Source: a virus. From it: a stretch of DNA of 33,387 nucleotides. The stretch lies in the IMG/VR virus record IMGVR_UViG_3300031344_000263, positions 1 through 33,387 of that record. One strand, 5' to 3'. Shown here piece after piece: positions 23,014 to 33,300 of this stretch. Within the stretch, counting starts at the first letter, position 1, and each line of letters begins with the position of its first letter. The translations under genes and the position numbers were made by a program. The notes beneath the pieces were generated by a model. It worked only from the letters and a program-made list of their open reading frames with translations, was not told the DNA's origin and did no database searches.

Positions 23014-24942
23014 ATGAGCGCCACAGCGTCGCGCATCGACCGGGTCCGCGTGCTGGCGCCTGCCGGCACGCAGGCCTCGGCACTGGCGCTGCAGCTGCAG
23101 TCACACCTGAGGCCGCAACTGCAGCACGCGCTGACCCTCTGGCTGGACGCCGCCGAGGCGCAATGCCACGACTTGCCGGCCGATGCCATCGTGCTGATCA
23201 GGCGGGTGACGGCGTCCTGGCGCTCACTGAAGCAAACAGAACAGCAAGCAGGACAGCAGACGGGGCCACAAGCCGCTCAAGCCGCCTCATTGGGCGCCGC
23301 CTTGCGCGCAGCCCAGCACGGCCTGCCCCTGTCAGGCATGCCCATGGGCGCTGCTTGCCCGGCCGTGTGGTTTGGCAACGAGGCCGAGGTGCTGGCCGGC
23401 CTGGCCCGCGACGCCCTGAGCGGTTCGCTGGAACAACGCTGGTGGTGGCACCAACTGGTGGGCCGCCACGTGCATGACGAGGTCGTCCAGCAGCGCTGGG
23501 CGACGTCGCCCCGGCACGTGCCGCTGGCGCTGAGCCTCTTGCACACCGAGCGGCAGGGCACCGCCTGGCTGCGCCACATGGACGAGGGCCACCGTGAGGC
23601 GATGCTGCAGGCGCTGGCATCGGCCTTCCCGACCGACACGGCCGTGCTGGCGTGGGTGCGTGCCGGGCGGCCAGGCGCGGCGCCATCCTCAGCACCTGGC
23701 CCCGACGATGCCGAACGGCTGGCCCGCTTGTGCACGATCTGGCTGCACCGACCACAGGACGCGGCCCATGGCGCCAGCTTCCTGGCCAGACAAGCCCCGA
23801 CACGCGACCTCGCGCCCACCGACAGCGCGACAGACCGCACCCAGGGCATCGGCAGCCAGGATGTGGCCTCGGCGAAGGACGCCATGCACGCGGGTCCGCG
23901 CGCTGCACAAGCACCGGGTGCAGCCTCAAGCCACGCCCCTGAGACGGCCGACGCCACGGCCCGCCACGCCAGCGGGGCCCCTGCTGCGGCAGACCGCACA
24001 GGCCAGGGTCCCACCGACCAGGCGCAGGGCGGTGCGCACGGCAACGCAGGGGCACCCAGCGCCCATGGCGGCCCCGCGGCGGGCGCCCCAACACAGCGGC
24101 CCTTGCCTGCACCGATGCCCTCCCCCCGCTTGGGCGCCCCTGATGGCCAGGCCACCTTCGCGCCCACCTCGGCCGATGTGCCAACCCACATCGGCCCGAC
24201 GGCCAGCACGCGCGACCTCACTGGCCCAGGCGCTGCCGCTCCATCGCCCGAGGATGCCGGCCCGGCACCGAACCCGGCACTGAGCCCGGCGCTCAACCAG
24301 GCGGCCCTCACCACCGCAGACCGTGCCAAGCACCCGAACATGCAAGCCGCGCAGCGCCCAGCCCCAGGGGCCAACGCCGACAGCAACAACAGCCCCCACA
24401 TGGCCACGGCACGGCCACGCCCCGCCAGGCCAGAGGCCCTGTGGGAGCGGGCCGCAGCGCGCACCGACACGCCCCACGCCGGGCTGTTCTTCCTGCTCAA
24501 CGCCGCCATCGGCCTGGGCTGGTACGGCGACTTCACCCAGCCCCAGCACCAAGGCCTGGCAGCCTCGCCCTGGCAGTTCCTGCGCGCTGCGGGCCAGGCC
24601 CTGATCGGCCCCGGCTGGCGCGACGACCCGCTGCATGCCTGGCTGATGGCCATGGACCCCCACCCCTTGCCGCACACCGCCTTGCGCCCGCTGTGGGCAC
24701 CGCTGCGCGCACGCCTCGCGCTGGCCATCGGACTGGCGAACGGACTGCCCCGCACACAGGCCGTCCAGCTCACGGTGCGCCTGCCCGGCCAGGTGCGCCT
24801 GCGGCCCGGCCGCGTGGACGTCCATGCGCCGCTGGCCCAGTTGCCCCTGGCCGTGCGCATGGCCGGCCTGGACCGCGACATCGGCTGGCTGCCCGCGGCA
24901 GGCCTGGACATCCGCTTCCATTTCGAGGCCGGCACACCATGA
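23014..24942 (+). CDS. Protein in the Afp14/Pvc14 (tape measure) position, Ala/Pro-rich centre
   Basis: This 642-aa protein has a short conserved-looking N-terminus (SRIDRVRVLAPAGTQ with a following helix LALQLQSHLRPQLQHALTLW), a low-complexity middle (about 245-470) of Ala, Pro, Thr and Gly, and a conserved-looking C-terminus. In the C-terminus, HAGLFFLLNAAIGLGWYGDF resembles the [N/H]-A-G-L hydrophobic segment of eCIS tape-measure family proteins, and the end (VDVHAPLAQLPLAVRMAGLD, then GWLPAAGLDIRFHFE) looks like a compact domain. It directly precedes and overlaps the AAA+ gene (ATGA at 24939), the Afp14-Afp15 order. I therefore propose a tape-measure or length-control role, but I am not certain of the family. 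GGAGG at 23005-23009 and the ATG at 23014 set the start. A TTG at 22984 was not preferred. Confidence 0.55.
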   Translation: MSATASRIDRVRVLAPAGTQASALALQLQSHLRPQLQHALTLWLDAAEAQCHDLPADAIVLIRRVTASWRSLKQTEQQAGQQTGPQAAQAASLGAALRAAQHGLPLSGMPMGAACPAVWFGNEAEVLAGLARDALSGSLEQRWWWHQLVGRHVHDEVVQQRWATSPRHVPLALSLLHTERQGTAWLRHMDEGHREAMLQALASAFPTDTAVLAWVRAGRPGAAPSSAPGPDDAERLARLCTIWLHRPQDAAHGASFLARQAPTRDLAPTDSATDRTQGIGSQDVASAKDAMHAGPRAAQAPGAASSHAPETADATARHASGAPAAADRTGQGPTDQAQGGAHGNAGAPSAHGGPAAGAPTQRPLPAPMPSPRLGAPDGQATFAPTSADVPTHIGPTASTRDLTGPGAAAPSPEDAGPAPNPALSPALNQAALTTADRAKHPNMQAAQRPAPGANADSNNSPHMATARPRPARPEALWERAAARTDTPHAGLFFLLNAAIGLGWYGDFTQPQHQGLAASPWQFLRAAGQALIGPGWRDDPLHAWLMAMDPHPLPHTALRPLWAPLRARLALAIGLANGLPRTQAVQLTVRLPGQVRLRPGRVDVHAPLAQLPLAVRMAGLDRDIGWLPAAGLDIRFHFEAGTP

Positions 24943-27023
24943 CGCTCAGACCGCCACCCCCGTCGTCAGCCCCGCCTGCCGCGCTGAGCGATGCCCGCGT
25001 GGCGCAGCTGTGGCGCACCCGCACCGTGCTGGCCTTGCTGCGCGCAGGGCTGGGCAGCCACGGCGACATGGCCGCGTGGCTGGAACGTCACCCAGTCCTG
25101 CAAGGGGTGCTCGACGACGCTGCCGACGCCGGCCTGGCCGACCTCACGCTGGACGAAGGCATCGCCCGCCTCGATGCCCAGCTGTCTTCCCAGACGCACA
25201 GCGCCCTGGGCCGGCTGCAGCACTCGCTGGGGCTGGACGCCGATGGCCTGGGCTGCTGGGTGGCCGCAGCCCTGAGCGACGACGATCCGCGCCTGGCGCC
25301 GGTCATCGACGACCTGCACGGACAAGGCGGGCGCATCACCCGCGCCACCCTGGTCAGCCTGTGCGGGCCGCAAACCGCCGCGCTGGCCTTGCAGGCCCTG
25401 CACCACGCCCACGCCTTGCTGGCAGACCAGCGCTGCTGGGTGGCACATGCCGCGCTCTGGGCCCTGGCCTGCGGCCTGCCACCGCCGCCCGGCACCTGGC
25501 AACACCTGCCCCACAGCGCGCTGCCCAGCTTGGACGACCTCATCCTGCCCGATGCCTGGCGCCAACGGCTGCACGCCGCCTCCCAGCTGGTCCACCCCGG
25601 GGCCCACCCCACAACGCCGCCCCCGGTGGACCGCGGCGTGTGCTGGCTGCTGCGCGGCAGCCCAGGCAGCGGGCGGCACAGCCTGGCCGCGGCCTTGGCC
25701 CAATCCGCCGGGCTGGGGCTGGTGATGCCCGCGGGCGACACGGCGCACACCCCGACCGATGCCAGCCTCTTCACCGCGGCCGTGCTGCTGGGCGCCATGC
25801 CCTTGCTCAGCCTGTCCCCGGCACCTGGCGAGCGCCTGCAGCTGCCCGAGCCGCCGCTGCGCCTGGTGCATGCGACCGGTGAAGCGCCAGGTCAAGCCCC
25901 GCTGATGGCGGTGCGCCTGCCGCGCCACGGCGGCCTGGGCATGCCGGGCTGGGAGACCCGCCAGATCGACCTGACGCCCCCCGACGCCACCGAGCGGCTG
26001 CGGCACTGGCAGCGCGCCCTGGGCGCCGACCTGCCCCCCGAGGTGCTGGACCTGCGCCTGCCACGCGGCACCCTGCACCGCGTCGCGCGCTCGGTGCAAG
26101 GCGAGCACGCCGCCCCCATGGACAGCTCGGCCTGGCTGCCCACCATCGTTTCGCACCTGGAGGCCCAAGGCCGCTTCGCGCTGGACGGCATCGCGCGGCG
26201 CATGCCCGACGTGCGCGCCGAGGAAGCGCTGGCCCTGCCCGCCGACACCCAGGACGAGTTCGATGCCCTCGCCTCCCGCTGCCGCCACCGCGACGCCCTG
26301 GCCGAGGCCTTGCCCTCGGCCTTCGGCCACGCCAGCGGCGTGCGTGCGCTGTTCAAAGGCGCCAGCGGCACGGGCAAAACGCTCGCGGCACGCCACCTGG
26401 CCCACGCCCTGGGCCGGCCGCTCTACCGCGTCGACCTGGCCGCCACCGTGAGCAAGTACATCGGCGAAACCGAACGCAACCTGGAGCGCGTCTTCGAAGC
26501 CGCCGAGTCCCTCGACATCGTGCTGCTGCTCGACGAAGGCGATGCCCTGCTGGCCGGGCGCACGCAGGTCGGCAACGCCACCGACCGCTACGCCAACCAC
26601 GAGACCAACTACCTGCTGCAGCGCCTGGAGCACTACAGCGGCGTGCTGGTGGTGACCACCAACGCGGCCGAGCGCATCGACACGGCGTTTTCTCGCCGCA
26701 TGGACGTCACCCTCGACTTCCCTCTGCCCGATGCCCTCACCCGCCTGGCGCTGTGGCAAGCGCACCTGGGGCACATGGCGCAACCCCTGCCCCACCCCGA
26801 ACGCCCGAGCGACCCAGCCGCAGCGCAGTGGCTCGATGGCCTGGAACGCGTGGCCCTGCGCTGCGCCTTGTCGGGCGGGCAGATCCGCAACGCCGCGCTG
26901 CACGCCACCCTGCTGGCGCTGGACGGCCCGGGTCGCATCGGCCCCCACGAGCTGCGCCTGGCGCTGGAGCGCGAGTACCGCAAGGTCGGCCAGCAGTGCC
27001 CCTCGCTGGACGAGGTGTTCTGA
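24939..27023 (+). CDS. AAA+ ATPase of eCIS (Pvc15/Afp15-like)
   Basis: This 694-aa protein has an N-terminal region of about 430 residues and a C-terminal AAA+ module. Walker A is GASGTGKT at 474-481. SKYIGETERNLERVFEAAE follows. Walker B is LLLDEGDALL with the Asp-Glu pair at 532-533. Sensor 1 Asn is N575 in VVTTNAAERID, and the arginine-finger pair is R586-R587 in SRRMD. The C-terminal helical lid is RVALRCALSGGQIRNAALHA. Family knowledge: Pvc15-type ATPases accompany nearly all eCIS operons and are needed for assembly or for loading or releasing cargo. The third Walker B residue is Gly rather than the usual Ala (DEGD for DEAD). All catalytic residues are present. The gene overlaps the preceding one, and the cargo gene starts two bases after its stop. 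Confidence 0.95.
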   Translation: MTLRPPPPSSAPPAALSDARVAQLWRTRTVLALLRAGLGSHGDMAAWLERHPVLQGVLDDAADAGLADLTLDEGIARLDAQLSSQTHSALGRLQHSLGLDADGLGCWVAAALSDDDPRLAPVIDDLHGQGGRITRATLVSLCGPQTAALALQALHHAHALLADQRCWVAHAALWALACGLPPPPGTWQHLPHSALPSLDDLILPDAWRQRLHAASQLVHPGAHPTTPPPVDRGVCWLLRGSPGSGRHSLAAALAQSAGLGLVMPAGDTAHTPTDASLFTAAVLLGAMPLLSLSPAPGERLQLPEPPLRLVHATGEAPGQAPLMAVRLPRHGGLGMPGWETRQIDLTPPDATERLRHWQRALGADLPPEVLDLRLPRGTLHRVARSVQGEHAAPMDSSAWLPTIVSHLEAQGRFALDGIARRMPDVRAEEALALPADTQDEFDALASRCRHRDALAEALPSAFGHASGVRALFKGASGTGKTLAARHLAHALGRPLYRVDLAATVSKYIGETERNLERVFEAAESLDIVLLLDEGDALLAGRTQVGNATDRYANHETNYLLQRLEHYSGVLVVTTNAAERIDTAFSRRMDVTLDFPLPDALTRLALWQAHLGHMAQPLPHPERPSDPAAAQWLDGLERVALRCALSGGQIRNAALHATLLALDGPGRIGPHELRLALEREYRKVGQQCPSLDEVF

Positions 27024-27025
27024 GC

Positions 27026-30000
27026 ATGGCCGCCGTGCTGTCCGCCCTGCATGCCGCACCGGTGATGCGCCAGACCGACGTTGCGTCTGGGGCCACGCCC
27101 GCCTTCCGCAGCGGCCACGACGGCGGCGGGCACAGAACCACCGTGCAACGCGCGGCCATGCGCGTGTCCTCGCCGACCGATGCGGCCGAGCGCGAAGCCA
27201 GCGACGTGGCGCGCCGCGTGGTGCAGATGCCCGCCCCGGCGGTGCACCGGCTGGCGGCATCGCCCCCATCGGCATCGTTGACCCGCAGCCCAGCCACGGC
27301 CCACCGCATCGCGGCGCGCAGCCAGATCGCCCGAGAAGGCGGCGGCACAGGCGGCAGCGTCGGGCCCGCCACGGCCGCGCGCATCCAGGCCAGCCGCGGT
27401 GGCGGCCAGGGCCTGTCGGTGCCGCTGCGCCGCTTCATGGAGCCCCGCTTCGGCGCCGATTTCTCCCAGGTGCGCATCCACACCGACGCCCGCGCCCAAC
27501 AACTCGCCCGCGGCCTGAGCGCGCGCGCCTTCACCACCGGGGGCGACATCTTCTTCGGCGCCGGCCAGTACCAGCCCGAGACGAGCGAGGGCCGCGAGCT
27601 GATCGCGCACGAGCTCACGCACACCGTCCAGCAAGGCGCTGCACCGCGGGCCGCACACGCCACGGTGCAACGCGAAGCCCTGCCCGGCCCCATCGCCGAC
27701 GCGATCACACCGCAGCCCTCGGGCCTGGTCCAGCGCCTGGGCCTGTCCGACATCCTCGATGGCCTGGCCGACCTGGCCGCCAACGTGCCCGGCTACACCC
27801 TGCTGACGCTGGTCATCGGGCGCAACCCCATCAACATGCGCGCGGTCGAGCGCAACACCGTCAACCTGCTGCGCGCCTTCATCGGCCTCATCCCCGGCGG
27901 TGAGCTGCTCTTCCAGGTGCTGCAGCGCCAGGGCATCGTCGAACGCATCGCCACCTGGGTGGACGCGCAAACCACCGCGCTGGGCCTGAACTTCCAGACC
28001 GTGCGCGACGCCTTCACGCGCTTCACCGACTCGCTGAGTTGGACCGACATCTTCAGCCCCGGCGACGTCTGGCGGCGCGCCCAAGCCATCTTCACGCCCA
28101 TCATCACGCGGGTCACCGGCTTCGTCGGCGGCCTCATCACCCAGGCCATCACCTGGCTGAAAGAGACCTTCATGGCGCCGCTGTCGGACTTCTGTCGACA
28201 GATCCCCGGCTACGGCCTGGTGACGGTGCTGCTGGGCCGCGACCCCTTCACCAACGCCCCGGTGCCGCGCACGGCGATGGCGGTGGTGCGGGCCTTCGCC
28301 GAGTTCATCCCGGGCGGCACCGAGAAGGTCGACCAGCTCGTGCAGTCGGGCGCACTCGACCGCGCCTACGCCTGGTTCCAGCAGGAAACCAGCGCGCGCA
28401 ACCTGACCTGGGAGCGCGTCACCGGCACCTTCAGTGGCGCCTGGGCCTCGCTGCAGCTCTCCGACGTGATGCACCCGATCGACACGATCACCCGCATCGT
28501 CGGCCTGTTCCGTCCGCTGATGAGCGACCTGGTGGGCTTCGCTGGCGCGGCCTTGATGAAGCTGCTGGAGCTGATCTACGAAGCCGCCATGGGCGCAGGC
28601 GGGCGGCGCATCCTCGCCATCCTGATGCGGGCGCGCGCCACCTTCGTCACCATCATCCAGAACCCGGTGGGCTTCCTGCGCAACCTGATGGGCGCCATCG
28701 GCCAGGGCATCCGCCAGTTCATGGGCAACATCCTCACCCACCTGCGCGACGGCGTGATCCGCTGGCTGACCGGGCCGGTGGCCGCGGCCGGCGTGCAGGT
28801 GCCCGAGCGCTGGGACCTGCCTGGCATCGTCGGCTTCGTGCTGCAGATCCTGGGTTTGAGCTGGCAGCGCGTGCGCAGCAAGCTGGTCGCGCTCATCGGC
28901 GAACCGGCGATGGCCACGATGGAGCGCGGGCTGCAGTTCATCCGCGATGTGCGCGACCGCGGCCTGGTCGCCACCTTGCGCGAGCGCGTCAGCGAGTTCT
29001 TCGGCAACCTGCGCGAATCGGCCCTGGGCGCCATCCGCGGCTTCATCCAGCAGCGCCTGGTGCAGGCCGGCATCCAGCAGTTGCTGTCGCTGCTCAGCCC
29101 GGTGGGCGCCATCGTCCAGGCCATCATCAAGACCTACACCACCGTCCAGTTCTTCGTCCAGAAAATCAACCAGATCCTGGACCTGGTGGAGTCCATCGTG
29201 GACTCGATCGCGGCCATCGCCTCCGGGGCGGTCAGCGCGGCGGCCAACTTCGTCGAGCGCACGATGGCGCGCACCATCCCCGTCATCCTCGACTTCCTGG
29301 CGCGCTTCATCGGCCTGGGCGATGTCGGCGCGCAGGTGCAGACCACCATCCGCAACCTGCAAGGCTCGGTGGACCGCATGCTCGACCGGGCAGTGGAATG
29401 GATCCGACGGCAGGCCGGCAACCTGGCCAGCCGCGTGCTGGGGGGGGACCCCAGCCGGCCGCCGGCCGAACGCGTGCGCCTGGCGGTGGCCGAGGGCAAA
29501 CAAGCCCTGCAGCGCTTCGGTGGTCAGCGTGTGGGTGCGCTGGTGTTGCGCCCCCTGCTGGCGGCCATCCGGGTGCGCCATGGGCTGACGCAACTGGACG
29601 TCGTGGCCAGAGGCAACAACTGGGCGGTGCGGGGCGTCATCAACCCGACCTTTGAAGACGGCACCAACGTCCTGGTCATCCCGGAAGGCAACGCCAACGA
29701 GTGGCCCACGGGCTCGGCGCAGGACCCGATCCCCATCAAGTGGTTCAAATCGCGCGACAACCTCTACCCCACGCTGAAGCTGCGCAGCGGCTCCGACCGC
29801 ACGCCGCGCCAGGGCATCCGCCTGCCCGCCATCGACCGCACCGAAGAGCGCCTGCTGCAGGTGGCCGACGCCAACTTCATGGCCGTGGGCGACAAGATCC
29901 GGCGCCAGCCGCGGGGCAGCGAGAGCGTGAAGGCCCAGGTGCGCAACCACATCGAAAAACTCCGCGCGCTCAGCCCGAGCGACCCGCAGCACATCAGCTT

Positions 30001-30307
30001 CACAGGCCAGAACGACTACGCCATCGACCACGTCCGCGACCTGACCTGGCGGGGCAACGACGACACGGGCAACCTGTGGCCGCTGGCCACGGCCAAGAAC
30101 AGCGCCATCAACGCCTCGCACAATCAGCGTGTGCGGGTGCGCGAGGGCAACACCATCCGCACCAACGCCGTGTCCACTTTCCCGGACCGCTACTTCATCA
30201 TCCAGAAAATCACCACCTCCGTGCCGAGTTCATCGAGCGACCACGGCAGCTCGAACGACCACCCCATCAACAGCGGGGAAGGTGACATCCCGAAGCGATC
30301 GACATGA
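27026..30307 (+). CDS. DUF4157 (eCIS core) cargo protein with C-terminal HNH-like nuclease domain
   Basis: This 1093-aa protein has three parts. Residues 46-68 (RVSSPTDAAEREASDVARRV) are the leader motif that usually precedes DUF4157. Residues about 128-205 are DUF4157, with FMEPRFGADFSQVRIHTDA, then FTTGGDIFFGAGQY and a zincin motif HELTH at 195-199 (AHELTHTVQQG). Residues about 240-880 form a long, hydrophobic, helix-rich region containing a duplicated PGY...IPGG segment. The last about 130 residues resemble an HNH/beta-beta-alpha-metal nuclease: NDYAIDHVRDLTWRG with Asp1001 and His1002, GNLWPLATAKN with Asn1016, and a third possible ligand at His1032 in INASHNQ. Together this suggests a toxin or effector delivered by the particle. 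HELTH may make the DUF4157 domain a protease or processing element. The ATG at 27026 follows a GAGGTG site at 27012-27017. The stop overlaps the next ATG. Confidence 0.88.
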   Translation: MAAVLSALHAAPVMRQTDVASGATPAFRSGHDGGGHRTTVQRAAMRVSSPTDAAEREASDVARRVVQMPAPAVHRLAASPPSASLTRSPATAHRIAARSQIAREGGGTGGSVGPATAARIQASRGGGQGLSVPLRRFMEPRFGADFSQVRIHTDARAQQLARGLSARAFTTGGDIFFGAGQYQPETSEGRELIAHELTHTVQQGAAPRAAHATVQREALPGPIADAITPQPSGLVQRLGLSDILDGLADLAANVPGYTLLTLVIGRNPINMRAVERNTVNLLRAFIGLIPGGELLFQVLQRQGIVERIATWVDAQTTALGLNFQTVRDAFTRFTDSLSWTDIFSPGDVWRRAQAIFTPIITRVTGFVGGLITQAITWLKETFMAPLSDFCRQIPGYGLVTVLLGRDPFTNAPVPRTAMAVVRAFAEFIPGGTEKVDQLVQSGALDRAYAWFQQETSARNLTWERVTGTFSGAWASLQLSDVMHPIDTITRIVGLFRPLMSDLVGFAGAALMKLLELIYEAAMGAGGRRILAILMRARATFVTIIQNPVGFLRNLMGAIGQGIRQFMGNILTHLRDGVIRWLTGPVAAAGVQVPERWDLPGIVGFVLQILGLSWQRVRSKLVALIGEPAMATMERGLQFIRDVRDRGLVATLRERVSEFFGNLRESALGAIRGFIQQRLVQAGIQQLLSLLSPVGAIVQAIIKTYTTVQFFVQKINQILDLVESIVDSIAAIASGAVSAAANFVERTMARTIPVILDFLARFIGLGDVGAQVQTTIRNLQGSVDRMLDRAVEWIRRQAGNLASRVLGGDPSRPPAERVRLAVAEGKQALQRFGGQRVGALVLRPLLAAIRVRHGLTQLDVVARGNNWAVRGVINPTFEDGTNVLVIPEGNANEWPTGSAQDPIPIKWFKSRDNLYPTLKLRSGSDRTPRQGIRLPAIDRTEERLLQVADANFMAVGDKIRRQPRGSESVKAQVRNHIEKLRALSPSDPQHISFTGQNDYAIDHVRDLTWRGNDDTGNLWPLATAKNSAINASHNQRVRVREGNTIRTNAVSTFPDRYFIIQKITTSVPSSSSDHGSSNDHPINSGEGDIPKRST
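27788..27901 (+). repeat. Internal duplication copy 1 in the DUF4157 cargo gene
   Basis: This codes for residues 255-292, beginning PGYTLLTLVIGRNPIN and ending FIGLIPGG. A diverged second copy lies 139 residues later. Confidence 0.75.
28205..28318 (+). repeat. Internal duplication copy 2 in the DUF4157 cargo gene
   Basis: This codes for residues 394-431, beginning PGYGLVTVLLGRDPFT and ending FAEFIPGG. It has the same length and end motifs as copy 1, so one module of about 139 residues seems to have been duplicated. Confidence 0.75.
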
Positions 30308-33300
30308 CCATCGCCCTGCCCCTGCCGCCCCGTGCACCTGCCGCCACCCTGCCCGTCGGCGGATTCGCAGGCTGCCACCGCGGCGCCACGGTCATCGTCT
30401 GCGGCTGCGGCAGCTCGCTCACGGCGGAGGTGGCCGAGCAAGCGGCGCGGCACGGCTGGGTCACCATCGGCGTCAACGACGTGGGCCGCCTGTTCACGCC
30501 CGATTACCTGGTGGTGCTCAACCCGCCCCGCCAGTTCCGTGGCGACCGCTACGCGCACGTGCGCCAATCGCAGGCCCGGGCCCTGTTCACGCAGCTGGCG
30601 CCCGAGGTGCTGGGCCCGGTGAACCCGCCGCTGGTGCAGCTCACACTCGGCGCCAACGGGGGCACCGACATCGGCGCCGATGGCCGCCTGCCGCACACGC
30701 AGAACTCGCCCTATGTGGCGGTGTGCCTGGCCGTGCTGATGGGCGCCCGGCGCATCGGCCTGATCGGGGTGGACTTCACCGAGCACCACTTTTTCGCGCG
30801 CAGCGGCAGGCACCCCTTGAGCGCCCGCCTGGCCCGCATCGACCAGGAGTACGGCGCGCTGGCGCAAGCGTTGAAGGCACGCGGCACCGAGCTCGTCAAC
30901 CTCAGCCCGGTGAGCCGGCTGCAGAGCCTGCCACGACGAAGCCTGAGCGACCTCGCCCACCCCGCCTCGGCCGCCGCAGCCCGGCCACGCCGCGTCTTCG
31001 TCGTCAACTACCGCTTCCTGACCTGTGGCGAGGTTTTCGCCGATGGCCTGCGGCACGCCGCGCGCGCCCTGGGCGTGGCCCACGCCGAGGCCGATTGGGA
31101 CGACCCTCACCTGCCCGACAAGGTGGCGGCCTTCCAGCCCGATCTGCTGTGGGTGGTGCATGGCCGCCGCTTTGTGCAGCGCTGGGGTGAGCGCTGGGGT
31201 GGGTGCTTTGGCCAGGCCCAAGGCGCCCCCTGGCACAGCGCCGTCTGGCTGGTCGATGAGCCCTACGAGGTGGACGACACGGCGAGCTGGTCGCATCATT
31301 TCGACACCGTCTTCGTCAACGACCCGGTCACGCTGTCACGCCACCAACGCTCCAGCCAGGCCACCCCCACCGCCCATGCCCTGCCCATGGCCTTCGACCC
31401 GGCGCACTGCCACGACGTGCCCGGCCCTCGGCGCCACCGCGTCGGCTTCATCGGTGGCAGCAACCCCACCCGCGAGCGCATGCTGCTGCGCCTCGCCGAT
31501 GTCGGCCTGCTGAGCTACGTGGTCGGCGGCCCCTGGCGTTCGCCGGTGCTGCAGCGCCTGTGCCTGGCCCGGCATGTGCCGCATGCGCAGACCGCGACGC
31601 TCTACCAACAGACCGACATCGTCGTCAACGTCTTCCGCGACCAGCACCACTTCAACGCGCAGGGCCTGGCAGGGCAGTCGCTCAACCCCCGCGTGGTCGA
31701 GGCCCTGGCCTGTGGCGCGCTGGTGGTGTCCGAACCGCGCAGCGAGCTGCTGCAGCACTTCCCCGAACTGCCCGTGTTCGATGGCGATGCGGCCCTGGTG
31801 GACACGGTGCAGCGCCTGCTGACCGACCGCCAGGAACACGCGCGCGTGCTGGCCGCCTGCCGCGCGCGGCTGGACCAGCACCGCTACCAGGACCGCTTGC
31901 AAACTGCCTTGCAACTGACGCTGGGCGAGGCGTCCGCCACGGCAACGGCGACGGCCTCCGCACCGACACCGGCGCCCCTGCCCATGACCCGCACGCCAGC
32001 CGCGCCCCAACGCCCTTCGATGCCTCCGCCCTCGATGCCGCCCCTCGCCCGACGCCCGCCCCCAGCACCCCACACCACGCTGCCCCTGCCCGACTTGTCC
32101 GGCCGCACCCGCGTGCCCCTGAACCTGCAGCCCCTGGTGGCCGCCCCCAAGCGCCACCTGCTCTACCACCTGTGGCCGGTGCGCGGCAGCACCTGGCGCT
32201 GGAACGTGGCGCAACTGCTGCAGCGCATCGACCTGTTCAACGGGCGGCGCATCGTGGCCGTCGTCAGCGACGAACGCACCGAAGACATCGCCGTGGTGCG
32301 CGCGGCCTTCGCCGGCCACGGTGTCACCTTCATCGAACGGCCCAATGGCCCGCATGGCGAGTCCGACACCTTCCCCCTGATGCTGGCCGAGATGGCGCGC
32401 GAGCACCCCGACGACATCAGCTTCTACGCCCACGCCAAAGGCGTGAAGTACGAGCCCCAATGGCCACCCGCCGTGCGCCGCTGGGCCGAAGTGCAGTACG
32501 CCGTCGCGCTCGACCGCTGGCCCGAGGTCCGCGCCCACCTGGAACGCCACGCCATGACCGGCCTGCTGCGCCGCATGGGCCGCTACGCCAACCACGGCCA
32601 CGTGGGCGACTGGCACTACAGCGGCACCTTCTTCTGGTTCCGCCACGATGCCGTCTTCCGCCGCGCCTGGCAGGCGGTGCCGCGCTTTTACGGCGGCGTC
32701 GAGGCCTGGCCCGGCATGCTGTTCGCGCCAGAAGAAACCAGCTGCCTGCTGCTCGATGGCCTGAGCGAACGCCTGCGCGACCTGCCCTACCACGAGCGCT
32801 TCTGGCAGCAGCGCGGCAACCCCGCCTTCGCCCAATGGCAGCGCGCCAAACGGGCGCTGCCGCCGCCCCCCGACCTGCTGAACCCGGCCCCGTTCGACGG
32901 CGAGGCCTCCCCCAGGCTGGAGCAACGCCCCGCCGAGTTCGCCTGGTGGCTGGACCAGCTCTTTGCCAGCGGCGCACAGCGCCTGCTGGTGGTGGCCCCC
33001 GCCCACGACGGCGTGACCGCCCATGTGCGGCGCGCTGCGGCCCGGCGCGGTCATGCCATCGAGGTGCTGCACCTGCCCCGCGCCGAGGCCCTGCCCGCGG
33101 GCACCCGCATCGATGCGGCCTTCATCGACGGCGACCACGGCTACGCTGCCTGCCGGCGCGATGTCGATGCCGCCCTGGCGGCCGGTGCCCGCCTGCTGGC
33201 CCTGCACGACATCGTCGATTCGGACTGGCACGCCGCCTCGCGCTGCTGCGTCAGCCGCGTCTGGGACGAACTGAGGGCGCAGCACCCGCAAGCCCAGGCG

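Noticed and set aside
22842-23477. Open frames running through the 22734-23013 gap into the next gene
   Set aside because: They have no family features, lie out of frame with the tape-measure-position gene and are explained by GC-rich sequence.
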